DNA from: Phallus indusiatus
Taxonomy: Eukaryota; Basidiomycota; Agaricomycetes; Phallales; Phallaceae
Direction: 5' to 3'
NCBI GenBank assembly: GCA_027605045.1
Contig: JAQFWX010000116.1
Location: 1-64,000, forward strand
Length of the DNA stretch: 64,000 bases
Below the pieces are notes generated by a model. The model was not told the origin of the DNA. It ran no database searches and worked only from the letters and a program-made list of their open reading frames with translations. Shown piece by piece: positions 11,119 through 22,961 of this stretch; the stretch's first letter is position 1; each line of letters starts with the position of its first letter. Position numbers and translations under genes: made by a program.

Positions 11119-11935
11119 TTATTGTTCTTGGTGTGAGGATGGCGAAAAAAAACCACCAGGTAATAAGGCAGCCAATAGAATCGCGAGTCCTAAAACGCGT
11201 AACGCGCCTGCCGCGTATTGAGTGTACACGTCAAATAGGAAAATTTTGATTCTATTAGGCGGTTTTGGTTGGATAGCGGTATCAGAAGATGGACCTGCAG
11301 GTTTGTTTGGATTAACCTCTAAAGGCGATCCCGTTAAGGATCGTGATGGCTGGGATGGCAGCGATGATTCAACGAAAGGCGTGAAAAGAGGCGACAACTG
11401 CTCTCTTTCGAAAACTCGCATGATATCTTCGGTAATTGTGCATGAAGTTTCGCAAATAGGACACGATAGTCGCGTCGAAAGCCACTTTGTTGCCAACATA
11501 AAAATTTTTAGTACTTTTGGAAAGTCGTGTGATGCATTTTGCAGCGTTTCCTCACATTAGTTATGTGCGTATGACAAAACAAATGGCCACATCTCGTTAC
11601 GCAGGGGTCTACCGCCGTTTCTAAACTGTTGTTTCCGATTAGGAAAAAGTCATTGAGAGTGTCTGCACATGTAGGGACTGCACCTACCAGATTCCGCAAT
11701 CCCAGGTGTTCTCTATGTCGTCATTAACTTCGTTCAATTTGCTTCTATCTAGAGAAGCAAAATGTCGTCGAATGGCGTTCAGCTTTAAATCTGGTACTTT
11801 TCTTTTCCATGGACTAGGGCTAGTTGGGGTGAGAAATCCTTCTGGCTCGTCCAAGTCGCGTGTGTTCGGGCCGTCCCTATTTTCCTTTCGAAATGCATCG
11901 GAGTCCGTGATAATTTTCGTAAGTCTTGGTGTCAT
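11119..11935 (-). CDS. Tail-anchored RING-finger E3 ligase of RNF5/RNF185 type, paralogue 1
   Basis: The protein starts MTPRLTKIITDSDAF (ATG at 11935). After about 80 polar residues it enters the RING: WDCGIC, then LETAVDPCVTRCGHLFC, then WLSTRLSCPICETSC. An intron splits CGI and C (about 11631-11685), and a second one, GTGAGG to AAG, precedes the WL. After the RING come a Ser/Pro linker and a C-terminal hydrophobic anchor (LRVLGLAILLAALL), then a short tail. RNF5-type ligases sit in the ER membrane and act in protein quality control. The position of the sixth zinc ligand (two residues after LFC) is His, not Cys. A paralogue with the same intron positions lies at 36859. The gene is convergent with SNU13, 136 bases away. 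Confidence 0.75.
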
Positions 11936-12100
11936 AGAGTGTAAGATACAAACAGGGTATTAAAGAGAAAGGAGATATAAACCAAATAAACGAACTTGAA
12001 AATCGGTCGATTTCACCGCCAAAATGAGATTGAGTAAGCAAGATTATCTAAGATAGGCCGTATAGTACTAACTACTAACATGTATATACAAAAAACGATA

Positions 12101-13436
12101 TTAGTTTAGATACAAATCTTTCTCGATATATTCGACTAGCATACCACTAAGCACAATAACGCCGAGATGTTTGCTGTTTAAGTCGAAACAGGTGATGCAG
12201 CTGACAGGGTCTTCTAGATTGAGCGTTATGTATTGCCATGTCAGATATGCGGCCGTTCCGCCGACAGTTAGGATGTAATACATGAGACGGCTGTTGGACC
12301 AGATACCTGCGAACAGGAGAGAGGTGACGAACCCCGCACAAAAGACCGAAAGCAGCAAGCGAGTGATTTTGTTGAGGAGGAATGCGTTGGGATTCATATC
12401 GGTCTTGAAAGCGTATTTGCGATCTTGGACTAGAAGTATGGTGTCGTAGTACATAGTCCAGCTGAGAATAGAGATGTTTTAAAAGATGATAATAAGCGAA
12501 TAAGAGCGAACGTGTCATACCACCAACTGCCGAAGAGCAAAACGCTTAAAAGAACAACGTCGATCTGGCCTACGTTATTCACCCAGGCAACTATGATCCC
12601 CCAATTCATCCCAAGACCTAAAGTGCAGCGTTATATTGATGTATTCTGATGAATGATATTTCACTTACCAACCCACATTTGCGACCAGCGGGTAATTCGT
12701 TTCATATAGGGATAAATTGGCAGGATTATCAAGAGTTCAACAAGAGCCAATTTGGCACTAAATTTGGTTCAGAAAAGGTCAACTCCGACGAGAAAGTAAA
12801 AAGATTTTCATACGCTGACTCGTCCAATAATGTTAAAAGTGAGAAAATTATGATGTATTGACAAAGGAAGAAAATGATGGCGGTGGAAAGCGACATGGCA
12901 CCTGAAGGTAGCGGTCTTCGTTTTGTTCTTTCTGTGCTCATGATCATCGCCGTTAATGGAAGAGTATGGAAGGAAGGACATATGGACCTACCGAATTTGG
13001 CATCAAAATCTTTGTCAATTATATCATTCCATGTACACCCAGCACTATGGACAATCAAACTTCCTAAGAAGTATAGTGAGAGCTGGCGAACAAGAGTCGA
13101 AGGTTCAATATGTTTCTGATAAGTAGACAACAGCGTTCCCCAGGCTACAAAAAATAAGTGAAGAATGATAAGGCTTTTTTAATTGAAACGCCAGAAGAAT
13201 GCAATTTTACCGTATGGCCAAAACATCAACAAAGGTCCCGTTACCATGTTAATTCTTGAAATTTGAATGAAGGGCCTCCACCACGGGTGCGGCCTCGAGT
13301 TTGAGTCAATCTTGTTACTGGCTTTGAGAGCATGATGACCATTATTGTCTGGGAAGGGTCGTTGGGCCATGCCCCGTAAGTCAAGGAAGTCAGAGCGTTC
13401 GGCTTGTGAAGAGATAAGGAGATATTTATGAGCCAC
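12101..13436 (-). CDS. COQ2: UbiA-family polyprenyltransferase, probably COQ2 (4-hydroxybenzoate polyprenyltransferase)
   Basis: The exons give RPHPWWRPFIQISRINMVTG and LLMFWPYG, then AWGTLLSTYQKHIEPSTL. The first Asp motif, NDIIDKDFD, follows, then ERTKRRPLPSGAMS, ALVELLIILPIYPYMKRITRWSQMW, LGMNWG and the second Asp motif YDTILLVQDRKYAFKTD. Several membrane helices complete it up to 12101. The two Asp-rich motifs bind Mg-diphosphate. COQ2 attaches the polyprenyl tail to 4-hydroxybenzoate in the inner mitochondrial membrane for ubiquinone synthesis. Introns of 50-70 bases reconnect cleanly, for example TACG|GTAAAA and GC|GTATGA. No ATG begins the first recognised exon: the frame is open upstream of 13436 to a TAA. 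The true start is therefore a nearby upstream exon or the internal ATG near 13373. A meroterpenoid-type UbiA is possible but the sequence favours COQ2. Confidence 0.8.
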
Positions 13437-13940
13437 GAGTTTTGAGATTGTCAGATTTATTGAAAGTTTAAGAACATGCTGTTTTGGTACGGAACAATTG
13501 AGAGGTTACGCCACGTTGAGACACCGCCGACTCGCTCGCACTTTTTGAGCGCGCGTCATGATTAAAGCTCTTCCAAAAGTATCCCTGAATGATTTACCCC
13601 AGAATTTTCTATTGCACTCATTATGCTCTTGCAGTTACGATTAGATATAATTAGATTAGCGATTATGACAGGGGTTCCACGACAGGTAAATTGCCAATCG
13701 GTTAAACTTGAACACCGATAACCACGAATTACAAGCTGGCACTGGCCTAGTGCCCACTAAATTGCAATGACTCAGTTGTGTCTTGGTGCATTCAGTAGAA
13801 AGGTCAAATGATGGCCCAAAATGTGCACCATCGGACATTATTTTCACGAGAGACTTTTTCTTGCAATTTGCTGCTGTGTGACTTCGATAATGCATTATGC
13901 CTGTCACGCACTTTCGTTTCGGTCGTCAGCCTGAGCACAG
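13437..13940. other. Divergent intergenic region between COQ2 and ELP1
   Basis: About 500 bases hold the promoters of two genes transcribed apart, and probably the leader exon of COQ2. No TATA box or repeat stands out. Confidence 0.4.
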
Positions 13941-16900
13941 ATGAGGAGCTTAAGCCCTCTATATACAGACCTGACATATCTACCAGATGCACTGGAAAAG
14001 AAGTCGATTACAACTATAAATATCGATACCGACACAGGCAAAACTTATGCGATCTCAGAATCCACCAGTGATGGAGATGTCAATATTCAGATTTGGACGG
14101 TGGACGCGAACGAAGAAAACCACATGGTGAGACGTTTGTCAAACCAAATAAAAATAATTATTTATTTACGTGATGATTAAGTCCCCACAAGATATCGTTA
14201 TTCCTGCAGCTGGTTCTACCGTCCTCAAGTGGTTTCTTGCTCCATCATACCTGACACGCGCACTTTATGTTTGATTGCAGCATCTGGAGATATAGCGATA
14301 GCTCCTTTGGAAGATGATTCGCTTCCATCATTGGATATCGTAGGCACAGTCTCGCCGGGACCCGTTCAAGCTGCAGCATTTTCTCCGGACTACTCGACTA
14401 GCAATAATCACATCTACTTCCACTCCAACTCTGATCCTTATGGATCCAATATCGTTTGAAGTCCTTTCTTCCGCGCCTATTACCTCTGATTTTGGTGAAG
14501 AGGTTCCCATAAATGTTGGTTGGGGTTCGAAGACTACACAGTTTCACGGCAGTCTAGGTAAACAAGCAGCCAAAGAATCCACCGTTCCCAGCCGTTCCAC
14601 AACAACACCTGATGATGATCTGAGACCACGAATTTCATGGAGAGGAGATGCTAAATATTTCAGCGTTTCTTTGCTTCAAGATGGTCGACGGGTTCTCCGG
14701 GTATTCGACCATCAAGCTAGGTTACAAAGCACTGCCGAAAATGTAGCCGGCCTCGAACATCCATTGGCCTGGAGGCCCAATGGTTCACTAATCGCCAGCA
14801 CCCAACGCTTTGGTAACGTTCCGAATTCCAATGCGGATGAAAATTGGGCTTTAGAAAAGGGGCAGGATGGGAGACACGATGTTGTTTTGAGCGCAATGGA
14901 CTTCGTCATGGAATTTCGCTTGCGAGAATCAAATTTAACTCCAAAGGAATCATCCTTACGGTGTTGGGCATATCGTGTACACGATCTAGGTTGGAATGCT
15001 GACTCCTCTATCCTGAGCGTTTGGATCGAGCGTGACGACCAAGACTTTAGCAAGCATCCTACCATTTCTTTCTTCCAGTGCACGGCTAACCATTTAAGCA
15101 GTTCAATTATGGACGACAGGGAATTATCATTGGTACCTCAAGTTGGAGATGCCAGCACCAGGAAAATATAAACGTTTTACAGCAATGTTATGGCATCCTG
15201 AAGATCCATTTAGACTCCTATGTTCAACCAAAGGTACTTTTATTTCCTTTATAGCACCTTTTTTCTGAACTAGATCGTAGATCTCATCATGGACTCCAGT
15301 TTTCTGACATATACCATATCTTCTTTGAATCTTCCACCTTATGATACTGGTCTTGTGACCGTTGTAGACGGAGGTGCTCGTCTTTAGTTGGCTTTGAAAA
15401 TGCTATCTTATGCTGAAATTATCAATTCTCAGATAGCTTGCTTTTAACACCCTTTCGCACTCAGAACGTACCCCCACCTATGTCTTCCTATCAGCTTTCT
15501 CTTTCTTCACCCAGTGATATGTCGCCACCTCCTGTTAATGTAGCATTCTTCACGGATGAATATCCGTCTACAACAGAAATCATGGCCTGCCTATTCGCTG
15601 ACGGTACTATTAGGCTATGGCGTATAGGCACGAATGTCGATAAAAAGCTTGGAAAACGTGATCCCCTGTCCATCGCAGAATTGTGGAGGGACTCTATCCG
15701 TGTTTCCCTGCCGAGACAGGTCAGACTGGCGTCATATTCATCCGGGTGGACAATTGCCATCGTACACGATGAGAACGGACAAGATAAATTGACTTGCAAA
15801 CGTCTAGTGTGGCAAGGCGATCAATTGGTCACAGAGAAAGAGTGGATGCTAAGCCTCCTAGTCGAAGGGGAGACTGCTGGATAGCGGTTCTACCCTTTTG
15901 TGGCAGACGAAGGAAGGGTCTCTTTTCGAAGGCAAGAACTTTCTTTTCATCTTTTGTGCTTCTTGTTGACGCCTTCAAAAGTGGAAGATGGTACTTTTTC
16001 TCCTGTTGGCTCCTTCTCGGAATTCTGCCCTATTGCACTGGAGGTGAAAATACCTTCGACGAACTCGATTCGCTTTTTCGTTGGTCAAGCTTCTTCAAAA
16101 TTGATAGCTACGGCAAATTTATCCGACGTCAAAAGCTTCATTCTGTCACGATCTTGTACATCTTTCACTTTGGCCGGCTCTTATCTGGTCTGGACGGCAA
16201 CATCTCCCGCTCACGAAGCTCACTTTTGTAGGCTTGACGTCCTACTTGATTTGCTTTCCAACTCAGAATCTCCCGCTGCCGATGCCGAAATTTTGAAATC
16301 GCTTGAAACAAGGCGTATTGAACGGGGTGCACGTATTGTCACGTCCGTACCTAGCGAACCGAGCTTGGTTTTACAGATGCCTCGTGGAAATTTAGAGACA
16401 ATTATGCCTCGACCTCTGGTTATTGAGCAGGTCAAAATGGATGTCAGAAAGTATACAAACTAATTTATTCGGAGAAATTCGTCAAGTCTGACAATGTTTA
16501 GTCAGAATTATCGATCGGCGTTTCTTGCTTGTCGCAAGCATCGAGTTGATCTGAACCTCCTTGTTGAGGTTTCCCCTGAAACATTTTCTGACAATATTCC
16601 GAAGTTCGTCCAGCAACTCGAAGACGAGGATCACATCAATCTTTTCCTTACAGGTTTAAGGTAAACCTTTCCAGATGCGATTATGTCGGCTGAAGAAATG
16701 ACCCTTCCGTCAGTCGTTCAGACTTATCCGCAGAGTTGATCAATTCTCTTTGCGATAAAATTAAAGAAGAACTTGAACGTACAAATATCCAAAAATACGT
16801 CAATTCAATTTTGACAGCGTATATTGTAAAAAAGCCGTCAAACTACGAAGCGGGCTTATCCTTGCTCCTCAAGCTTCGCGGTAAGCCCTAATCCACTATT

Positions 16901-18864
16901 CATTCTCCCTTGATCGTTCTAATTGGCCTTTGAAGAAAATCATCCTGATCTCATTGAAGATGCGGTGAAATACATTGTGTTTTTGGTTGACGTGGATAAA
17001 TTGTTCGATACCGCACTTGGCATGTATGACTTTTCGTTGGTACTGCTAGTTGCGCAACATTCCAAAAAGGTGAGTTCTCTCAAAAATGTAATGAAAAATT
17101 TTCAGAATTCGAAGATAGGACCCTCGAGAATACCTTCCCTTTTTACGATCATTACATTCCCTTCCAGTTCCATATCAGTATTTCAAAATTGATGATCATT
17201 TGAAACGCTATACAAAGGCGCTACGTCATCTTCGAATGTCAGGATTTGAGCATTTTGAGGAGGCCAAAAATACATTGAAAAGCATTCTCTCTATCGAGAT
17301 GCGCTAGATTTTTGGAGGAATAATAAAGACCAATTTCAGGTGAGCATTTCCTCATTGCTTTTTTGCCTGTCTGATCATTAGTGAAGGTTATATTGGAATT
17401 ATACGGGGATTACCTTTTTGATCGACGTGAATTTAAAGAGGCTGCTTTCGGTGCGTTTAGAAATTCACATGACAATAATCTAGATTTTTGACCGACTTTA
17501 AGCTTTCTCAAATTCTGCGAACAAAAGGAAGGCTATGGTAGCTTTTGAAAAAGCTTTAGAGTGGCAAGAACTTTTCGATATCGCATATACCCTGAACCTA
17601 GATAAAGAGGAAATTCTTCCATAGCCTACCGTATAACAGGTAGTAACACGTTCATTAAATTTGATTTGGAATTCATCTGGAATTGCTTTTTAGACGACTT
17701 GTCAACTAAGCAGAGACATTCGGAAGCGGCTCGTATTTTTCTGGATTACATTAATGATGTCGACGAGGCGGTATCTTGTTTGATTAGAGGATCTGCTTGG
17801 TCGGAAGCTCGTCGAATCGTGCGTAATTATTTCTATTCTCTTCAAAATTTAAATTTTCGCTTTGTTTAGATTTTCTCTCAATAACAGACGGGATCTAATA
17901 GACACTCTCTTTGCACCAGGGACTCTCGAGGCTCAATCCTCCATTAGGGACGAGATTGCAGATATTCGAGACCTGCTTGAGAAACAAACTCAGCGATTGA
18001 ATTATTTATCAGACAGACGCACAAATGAGCCCAGTTATTTTCCTTTGCTCTTCTTTTGTGTTAAAACATATTAAACGGAACTTTAGCATTCTATTTTGGC
18101 GACGAGGACACGAACCTCGGTAATGTGGACGTCATGACAGATGTCTCCAATCCTGGGACGCTGTTTACGCGCTACACGGTCGCCCCGACAGCGTCCGATC
18201 GTTCCAAGTAGATCGGTTTACGATTCAGTAAATTTTTTCTAACTTACTTATTTTAGACGAACGTCGCGATCAAAACGCAAATTGGATCGCAAAGCTGGCC
18301 GAAAAGGCACTGTACAGGAAGAGAATATTTGCTCAAAGTCTCACAAAACTAATTTCTCGATTAGAGGCTGTAGAAGGTCGGTTTTTCCATGCCGAAAGCT
18401 ACCGGGAAGTCTTAATTGTTTTAGGTGATGCGAGAGCGCTACTTCCACATCTACTTCAGTTGGACAAGGAGCATGTCGACGCCGCCGTGTCATTACAACA
18501 AGAAATCTTGGACCTTGAGAAAGCATTAAAAACTGACATTAATCAAGTTTGGGCAGTAAGAGAAGAAGTGACAATTCCCATCAATTACTTGGAAGGAACG
18601 GCCGGCGGAACTGTCAAGCTGCTTGAAAAATACCAAAACCTATTGTATCAGACACGCGGTGGAAAGTATCCTGGCTTGAATCGTCTTCCGTATAATAGGA
18701 TCATATTCGCTCTTTTATCAATAAAAAATGGCGGACCAGGCCTCAGAGCTGCGAAAATTAATGCTATGTGTAATTACATTCGAGCCCCCGGACCGCAGGA
18801 AACCACTGCTAAACTTAAACATCGCTTTCTCAATTATACTTGCGTTAATCACTCCCGAGACTAG
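13941..18864 (+). CDS. ELP1: Elongator complex subunit 1 (IKI3/ELP1/IKAP), frame interrupted by several small indels
   Basis: Starts MRSLSPLYTDLTYLP. Diagnostic blocks follow in order: VVSCSIIPDTRTLCLIAASGDI, PINVGWGSKTTQFHGSLGK, ISWRGDAKYFSV, WRPNGSLIASTQR, QLWTTGNYHWYLK, FTAMLWHPEDPFRLLCSTKG, LLTPFRTQNVPPPMS, SLVLQMPRGNLETIMPRPLV, YRSAFLACRKHRVDLN, EAARIFLDYINDVDEAVSCL and NVDVMTDVSNPGTLFTRYT. ELP1 is the two-WD40-propeller scaffold of Elongator, which modifies tRNA wobble uridines. An intron at 15050-15101 has a GCAAGC donor. The frame breaks at about 14395, 14886-14925 (two breaks that cancel), 15850-16020, 17268, 17616, 18322 and 18337. Several look like a lost base in a homopolymer. After about 18540 the sequence no longer resembles ELP1, so the end is uncertain. 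A pseudogene is possible. Confidence 0.85.
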
Positions 18865-21257
18865 TAGGAAGTCGTCGCAACCTTGAAAACGAGGCTAGAT
18901 CGTGGATGAACCAGTCACTTCAGTGTTCAACCAGTCACAGAAATCTATATTCCATCATACAATTAGATAGGCGTATTTACCCTTGATCTTAGCGATGAAG
19001 TTGCTCAATTGCATGCACTATTTGTTTTACAACCTCAGCTATGGAACCGTTCGGCGAGAGATCTTGGCAATTATGATAATTTCCTTGGTTTGTACGGTTA
19101 AGGGGCCCGACGTTTTTTAGGGCTGATTATAATTTATTAACATAAGAGAAGCGTCCATGTGCAACACGGGTGTTGGTGGTGTCCAGGGGAGGCTAGTGCC
19201 AAGTGCAGCAGGCAAGGAGTGTCACGATACGTGACAAGCTCGGTGAAACACCTTCACATAATGCATTGTCTCGACATGATGCTGCCTTTGTTAAACAGAA
19301 AACTTCCCAAATTGGAAAAGTGATTGGCTTCTTTCAGTATCATTTTGGACTTTTGCTGGTAAGGCGACGGCATAACTTAAGTATGATCCTATCTCTCGAT
19401 GGCGTTTTCCGAATATGTACACCGATAAGGACTTCCCTGCTATCGCTCTTCAGTCATACACGGCCGGACTATCCCCGGCACTGACGCACAGATACCTGCA
19501 GGTTTTACTTTAACACGTACTAATGGACACGAGAAGGCCGGCTATCCACCACGTTAGCGTTCTCAGTGCTCACATTGATAGGTGAAATGCATTCGGGCGT
19601 TTTTTCCGTGCTAGGAAGACTTCAATCTAATTTTTCGCAAGAGTCTATTCCTGCCTATCCCAACTTCGTTCGGCCATTTCCTTTCACGCCACTAGTGCCA
19701 CGTTCACTCATTGACACAGCGATCTGAATCCAGAGCCCTGAGTGGGCATTCAATGTTCTCCGTTTGTTGAATTCTGTTAAGGTCTCATCCTATGGGCCTA
19801 GCCGCCGTCCGTCAGGATGACTTCTTCAAGTTGATCCGAGTATGTAACAGTTGTGCTTACCACATTTAATGTCAACATTACGCTCACGATCGCGCTTCAT
19901 TAATGGCGGTTCCTTCAACGAAGATGACGAGAAGAAATTAACTATTCGAAAGCTGTGGTGACTTGAATGTATGTATGACTGCGAGTCTGCGACCGGCTGC
20001 GACTCGGATTTCTCCGATCGGCGTCTTCCAGCATGAAGTCTTCTTTTCCTCCATGACATCTGTCAGTTGAATTGAGCTGAGGAAACCGATATCCCGCGAG
20101 TCAAGACAATCATGCAGTTGAAATGCTGTCGTAACTGTGTCGTCATACATGGATCTTTGCACATCTATCAAAAACAAAACTCAATCGGACTGAGTTGTTT
20201 TCCAGTTCTCTGTTTGTTCACAAATCAAGTTCCTACATTTGAATGGAAAGCGGGAATGTTGAAAGAATAGGCTGCGCCATGAACATTTGACAACTTGGCT
20301 TCATGAACCAAGAAATATTCAGTCTGTTGCTTTCTCTTCAATCAGATTTACTGGTCGTATGTTATGTCGCATTACTTAACCCTTTTTGTTGGCCAACAGT
20401 ACTGCGGTAGAACATCAGGTCCGACATAACGAGGCAGATATTTCGAATTCGAGATGGCATAGCTATTCAAGCCCGTTCTATCAGATACATGTCGTCATAT
20501 CATCGTCTCACCAGAAAGAACCCCGACCTTGTTTGAGATGGAATACTCAGTACTCATGGCTCACTGGCATGTGATCCCACGTGCTCCAAGCTGTGTGCCT
20601 AATACCCACACAATGATGGATATTCTAGTTATGGCGCCCCTTAGTTATTTGCAAAAATGACGCGATTGCTCCAAAAAGTTGGTCGCGGGTGCAGCTTGAG
20701 AAAAACCATGGAAACCTCGCTATTGTTCAACAACAATAACGGCTCGAGATAATTCGCGAGGCGAGCGAGCGACTCGGGAGTTCTATGATGGCCACACTGC
20801 TTCTCTAATTGCATCGTACCAGTGCCCGAGATTCCATCGTGCTCCCAGTTCCCTAGATATGAACCCAATGTTTGGATGGTCGTATTATTTTTAAGTTAGA
20901 CTTCATCGATTAATTCATCGATATGTTCATATCGAGACAAAACAAATTCGGATCTGACATCGCGTTTTCCGGCCATCTCAAGACTTAGCCACACAGCCAT
21001 TATTCCTTTTTAATTGGCTTTTCAAACTGCGATATTTCGGCGTCCCTATTATAGCATTTTCAGATATACGAATATCCATTTGCATCACCAAATCTCATTG
21101 ATCTAATTGAGGAAGCCTCGTCTAAATCAGATTGTATCCATTCACAGTTATTGGTGGTACATTGCGAAGCTCTGTTTTCCGGGTTCATAACTAACAACTG
21201 ACGTCTTTGGTGGAGTGGACACGGTCTCGATAACAGATGACACCAGTCCTTTAAGGA
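18865..21257. other. Gene-poor intergenic region
   Basis: Nearly 2.4 kb with only short unrelated open frames (the longest about 90 codons) on both strands. I found no signal peptide, conserved motif, tRNA or terminal repeat. It may contain decayed sequence, but nothing can be named. Confidence 0.4.
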
Positions 21258-21280
21258 TATAAATATATATATATATATAC
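21256..21280 (+). promoter_or_regulatory. TATA box and (AT)n run of the first CipC-like gene
   Basis: GATATAAATATATATATATA lies about 100 bases before the ATG at 21360. The strong TATA fits an inducible, highly expressed gene. The second copy also has one at the same distance. Confidence 0.55.
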
Positions 21281-21359
21281 AGGGCTATCGGACTGCGATA
21301 TCTCACCCTTGAATATTTTTTCTCTCCCTCCGTCTTACTACTACTCATAACAATTAAAC

Positions 21360-21881
21360 ATGGGCTGGTTCGATAACTTCAACGGGAAGGTGCTGCTGAC
21401 GAGGTTTGACACAAACTTCTTTTCGATTGAGGAGAATGGATTATATCGCTGACCCTCTTAGGTTAACACCTCTTCTAACAAAGGCAGTTTCAGTCACGAA
21501 CTGATTGCTGCTGCTGCAACCTATGAAGCCGCGAAGGCCTATGAGAATCATGTCGCTAAAAATGGCCAGCCTCAAAATCACGCGTAAGTCGTCTTTAGGA
21601 TGTATGCATCCCAGCCGTCGTTTCTATCAGGATTTGACTCTTTCTATCGTTTCACAGAGAAGCCAAAGCAATGATTGCTGCTTTAGCTGGCGGCGCAGTC
21701 GACAAGTTGATTGAAACTAAAGGGTAGGCTATCGGTTTACTTGATTTGCTGCTGGCGATCTCATGTTTCTTTTTCTTTTTCCCTCAGTCTCGACTTTATC
21801 GATAGACAGAAGGCCAAGCGCCATGCCGAAACCCAGGTTGAAGAACATTTCAGTGAGGAGACCTACGAAAGTATTAATTAA
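21360..21881 (+). CDS. CipC-like stress protein (DUF3759 family), tandem copy 1
   Basis: Begins MGWFDNF and continues after splicing with FSHELIAAAATYEAAKAYENH, NGQPQNHA, EAKAMIAALAGGAVDKLIETKG and LDFIDRQKAKRHAETQVEEHF, ending ESIN. This is the complete pattern of the DUF3759 family, named after Aspergillus CipC, a small soluble protein induced by antibiotic or stress. The molecular role is unknown. Three short GT-AG introns interrupt it at the same positions as in copy 2. The start of exon 2 (around 21462-21490) is less certain, because the region between MGWFDN and FSHEL is poorly conserved. Compared with copy 2, the segment AALAGGAVDKLIETKG is more diverged from the family consensus. Confidence 0.85.
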
Positions 21882-22167
21882 AGGACGAAATTGTACGATT
21901 GTCATGCGAAGAATAAATAGAACTGTTTTATTGTTGTAAAATATGCGTGTGCCCTGAGAAAAGTTCAGAGCGACATTCCTGATCTTTGTCCCTATCATAA
22001 TTATCCAATAAATAGCAAATAAATAGTAGTTATTATTTGGAATATTTCTTTTCGAGATACATTTTATATGTTTAGCTGATTAATGATTAATGATTGTTGT
22101 CTGATCGATAAGATTATCCAACGACACCCTATTTTTAGTCGGAGATTTATGTCTCACCTCAAGAAGG

Positions 22168-22177
22168 TTATATAAAC
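22168..22177 (+). promoter_or_regulatory. TATA box of the second CipC-like gene
   Basis: TATATAAAC lies about 105 bases before the ATG at 22277, matching the spacing in copy 1. It is followed by repeated TCTCGT units (22190-22235) in the presumed leader. Confidence 0.55.
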
Positions 22178-22276
22178 GGTCAATTTGTCTCTCGTATCGA
22201 TATCTCTCGTTCTCTAGTATATCTCTCGTCTCCCAGATTCCTCAATACCTATTCCTCAGCAAAGTTTTATATTAAC

Positions 22277-22792
22277 ATGGGTTGGTTTGATAATGGCCAT
22301 TCAGATTATTATGAGCAGGTCTGTATTAATGCGACCTTATTTTCTTCAACGTTCATTCAACATCGTATTCGTTTCAGTATCAGGGTACCCACCCGAGAAA
22401 CACAAGGCAGAGTTAAGTCACGAGCTCATCGCTGCCGCTGCTTCGTACGAAGCCGCTAAAGCCTACGAAAATCATTGCGCTAAGAACGGACAGCCCGCAA
22501 GTCATGCGTACGTTACGACTCACCTTATTAAAATTATCGTCCGAAAACTGTTACCAACCACTCGCTGTTTGTAGTAAGGCAAAAGAGCTCTTAGCCGGTT
22601 TTGCCGGCGCCTTTATTGACCGTGAAGTAGAAACCAAAGGGTGTGTGAAGTCCGTGCATATATGTAACTATTTGACAACTGAACATTACGTCTAGCCTCG
22701 ACTTCCTCGACAGAGAAAAAGCCAAGCGTCATGCTACTGAGCACATCGAGGAAAATTATACTGAAGATATCTACGTCAACAGCAATTACTAA
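22277..22792 (+). CDS. CipC-like stress protein (DUF3759 family), tandem copy 2
   Basis: The protein reads MGWFDNGHSDYYEQ, then VSGYPPEKHKAELSHELIA, AAASYEAAKAYENHCAKNGQ, KAKELLAGFAGAFIDREVETKG and LDFLDREKAKRHATEH, ending VNSNY. It is a complete DUF3759/CipC-like protein of about 120 residues and closer to the family consensus than copy 1 (GFAGAFIDREVETKG is nearly canonical). Three GT-AG introns interrupt it. It lies 395 bases after copy 1 on the same strand, so the pair arose by tandem duplication. The sequences have diverged enough that the duplication is not very recent. AIP1 converges from the other side, 169 bases away. Confidence 0.9.
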
Positions 22793-22961
22793 ACACTATG
22801 TCGAATCCATTAGGTGTATTATACTAAATAAATAAGTGAATTGCAATAAATCAGTCTGGCATAAACAAATACCAATTAATCTCTGAATCGATACACGTTG
22901 CACATAATGATATTTTTACATGTTCTTTCTTTTACACAACAGTTTCGAACAAGCAAGGCCA

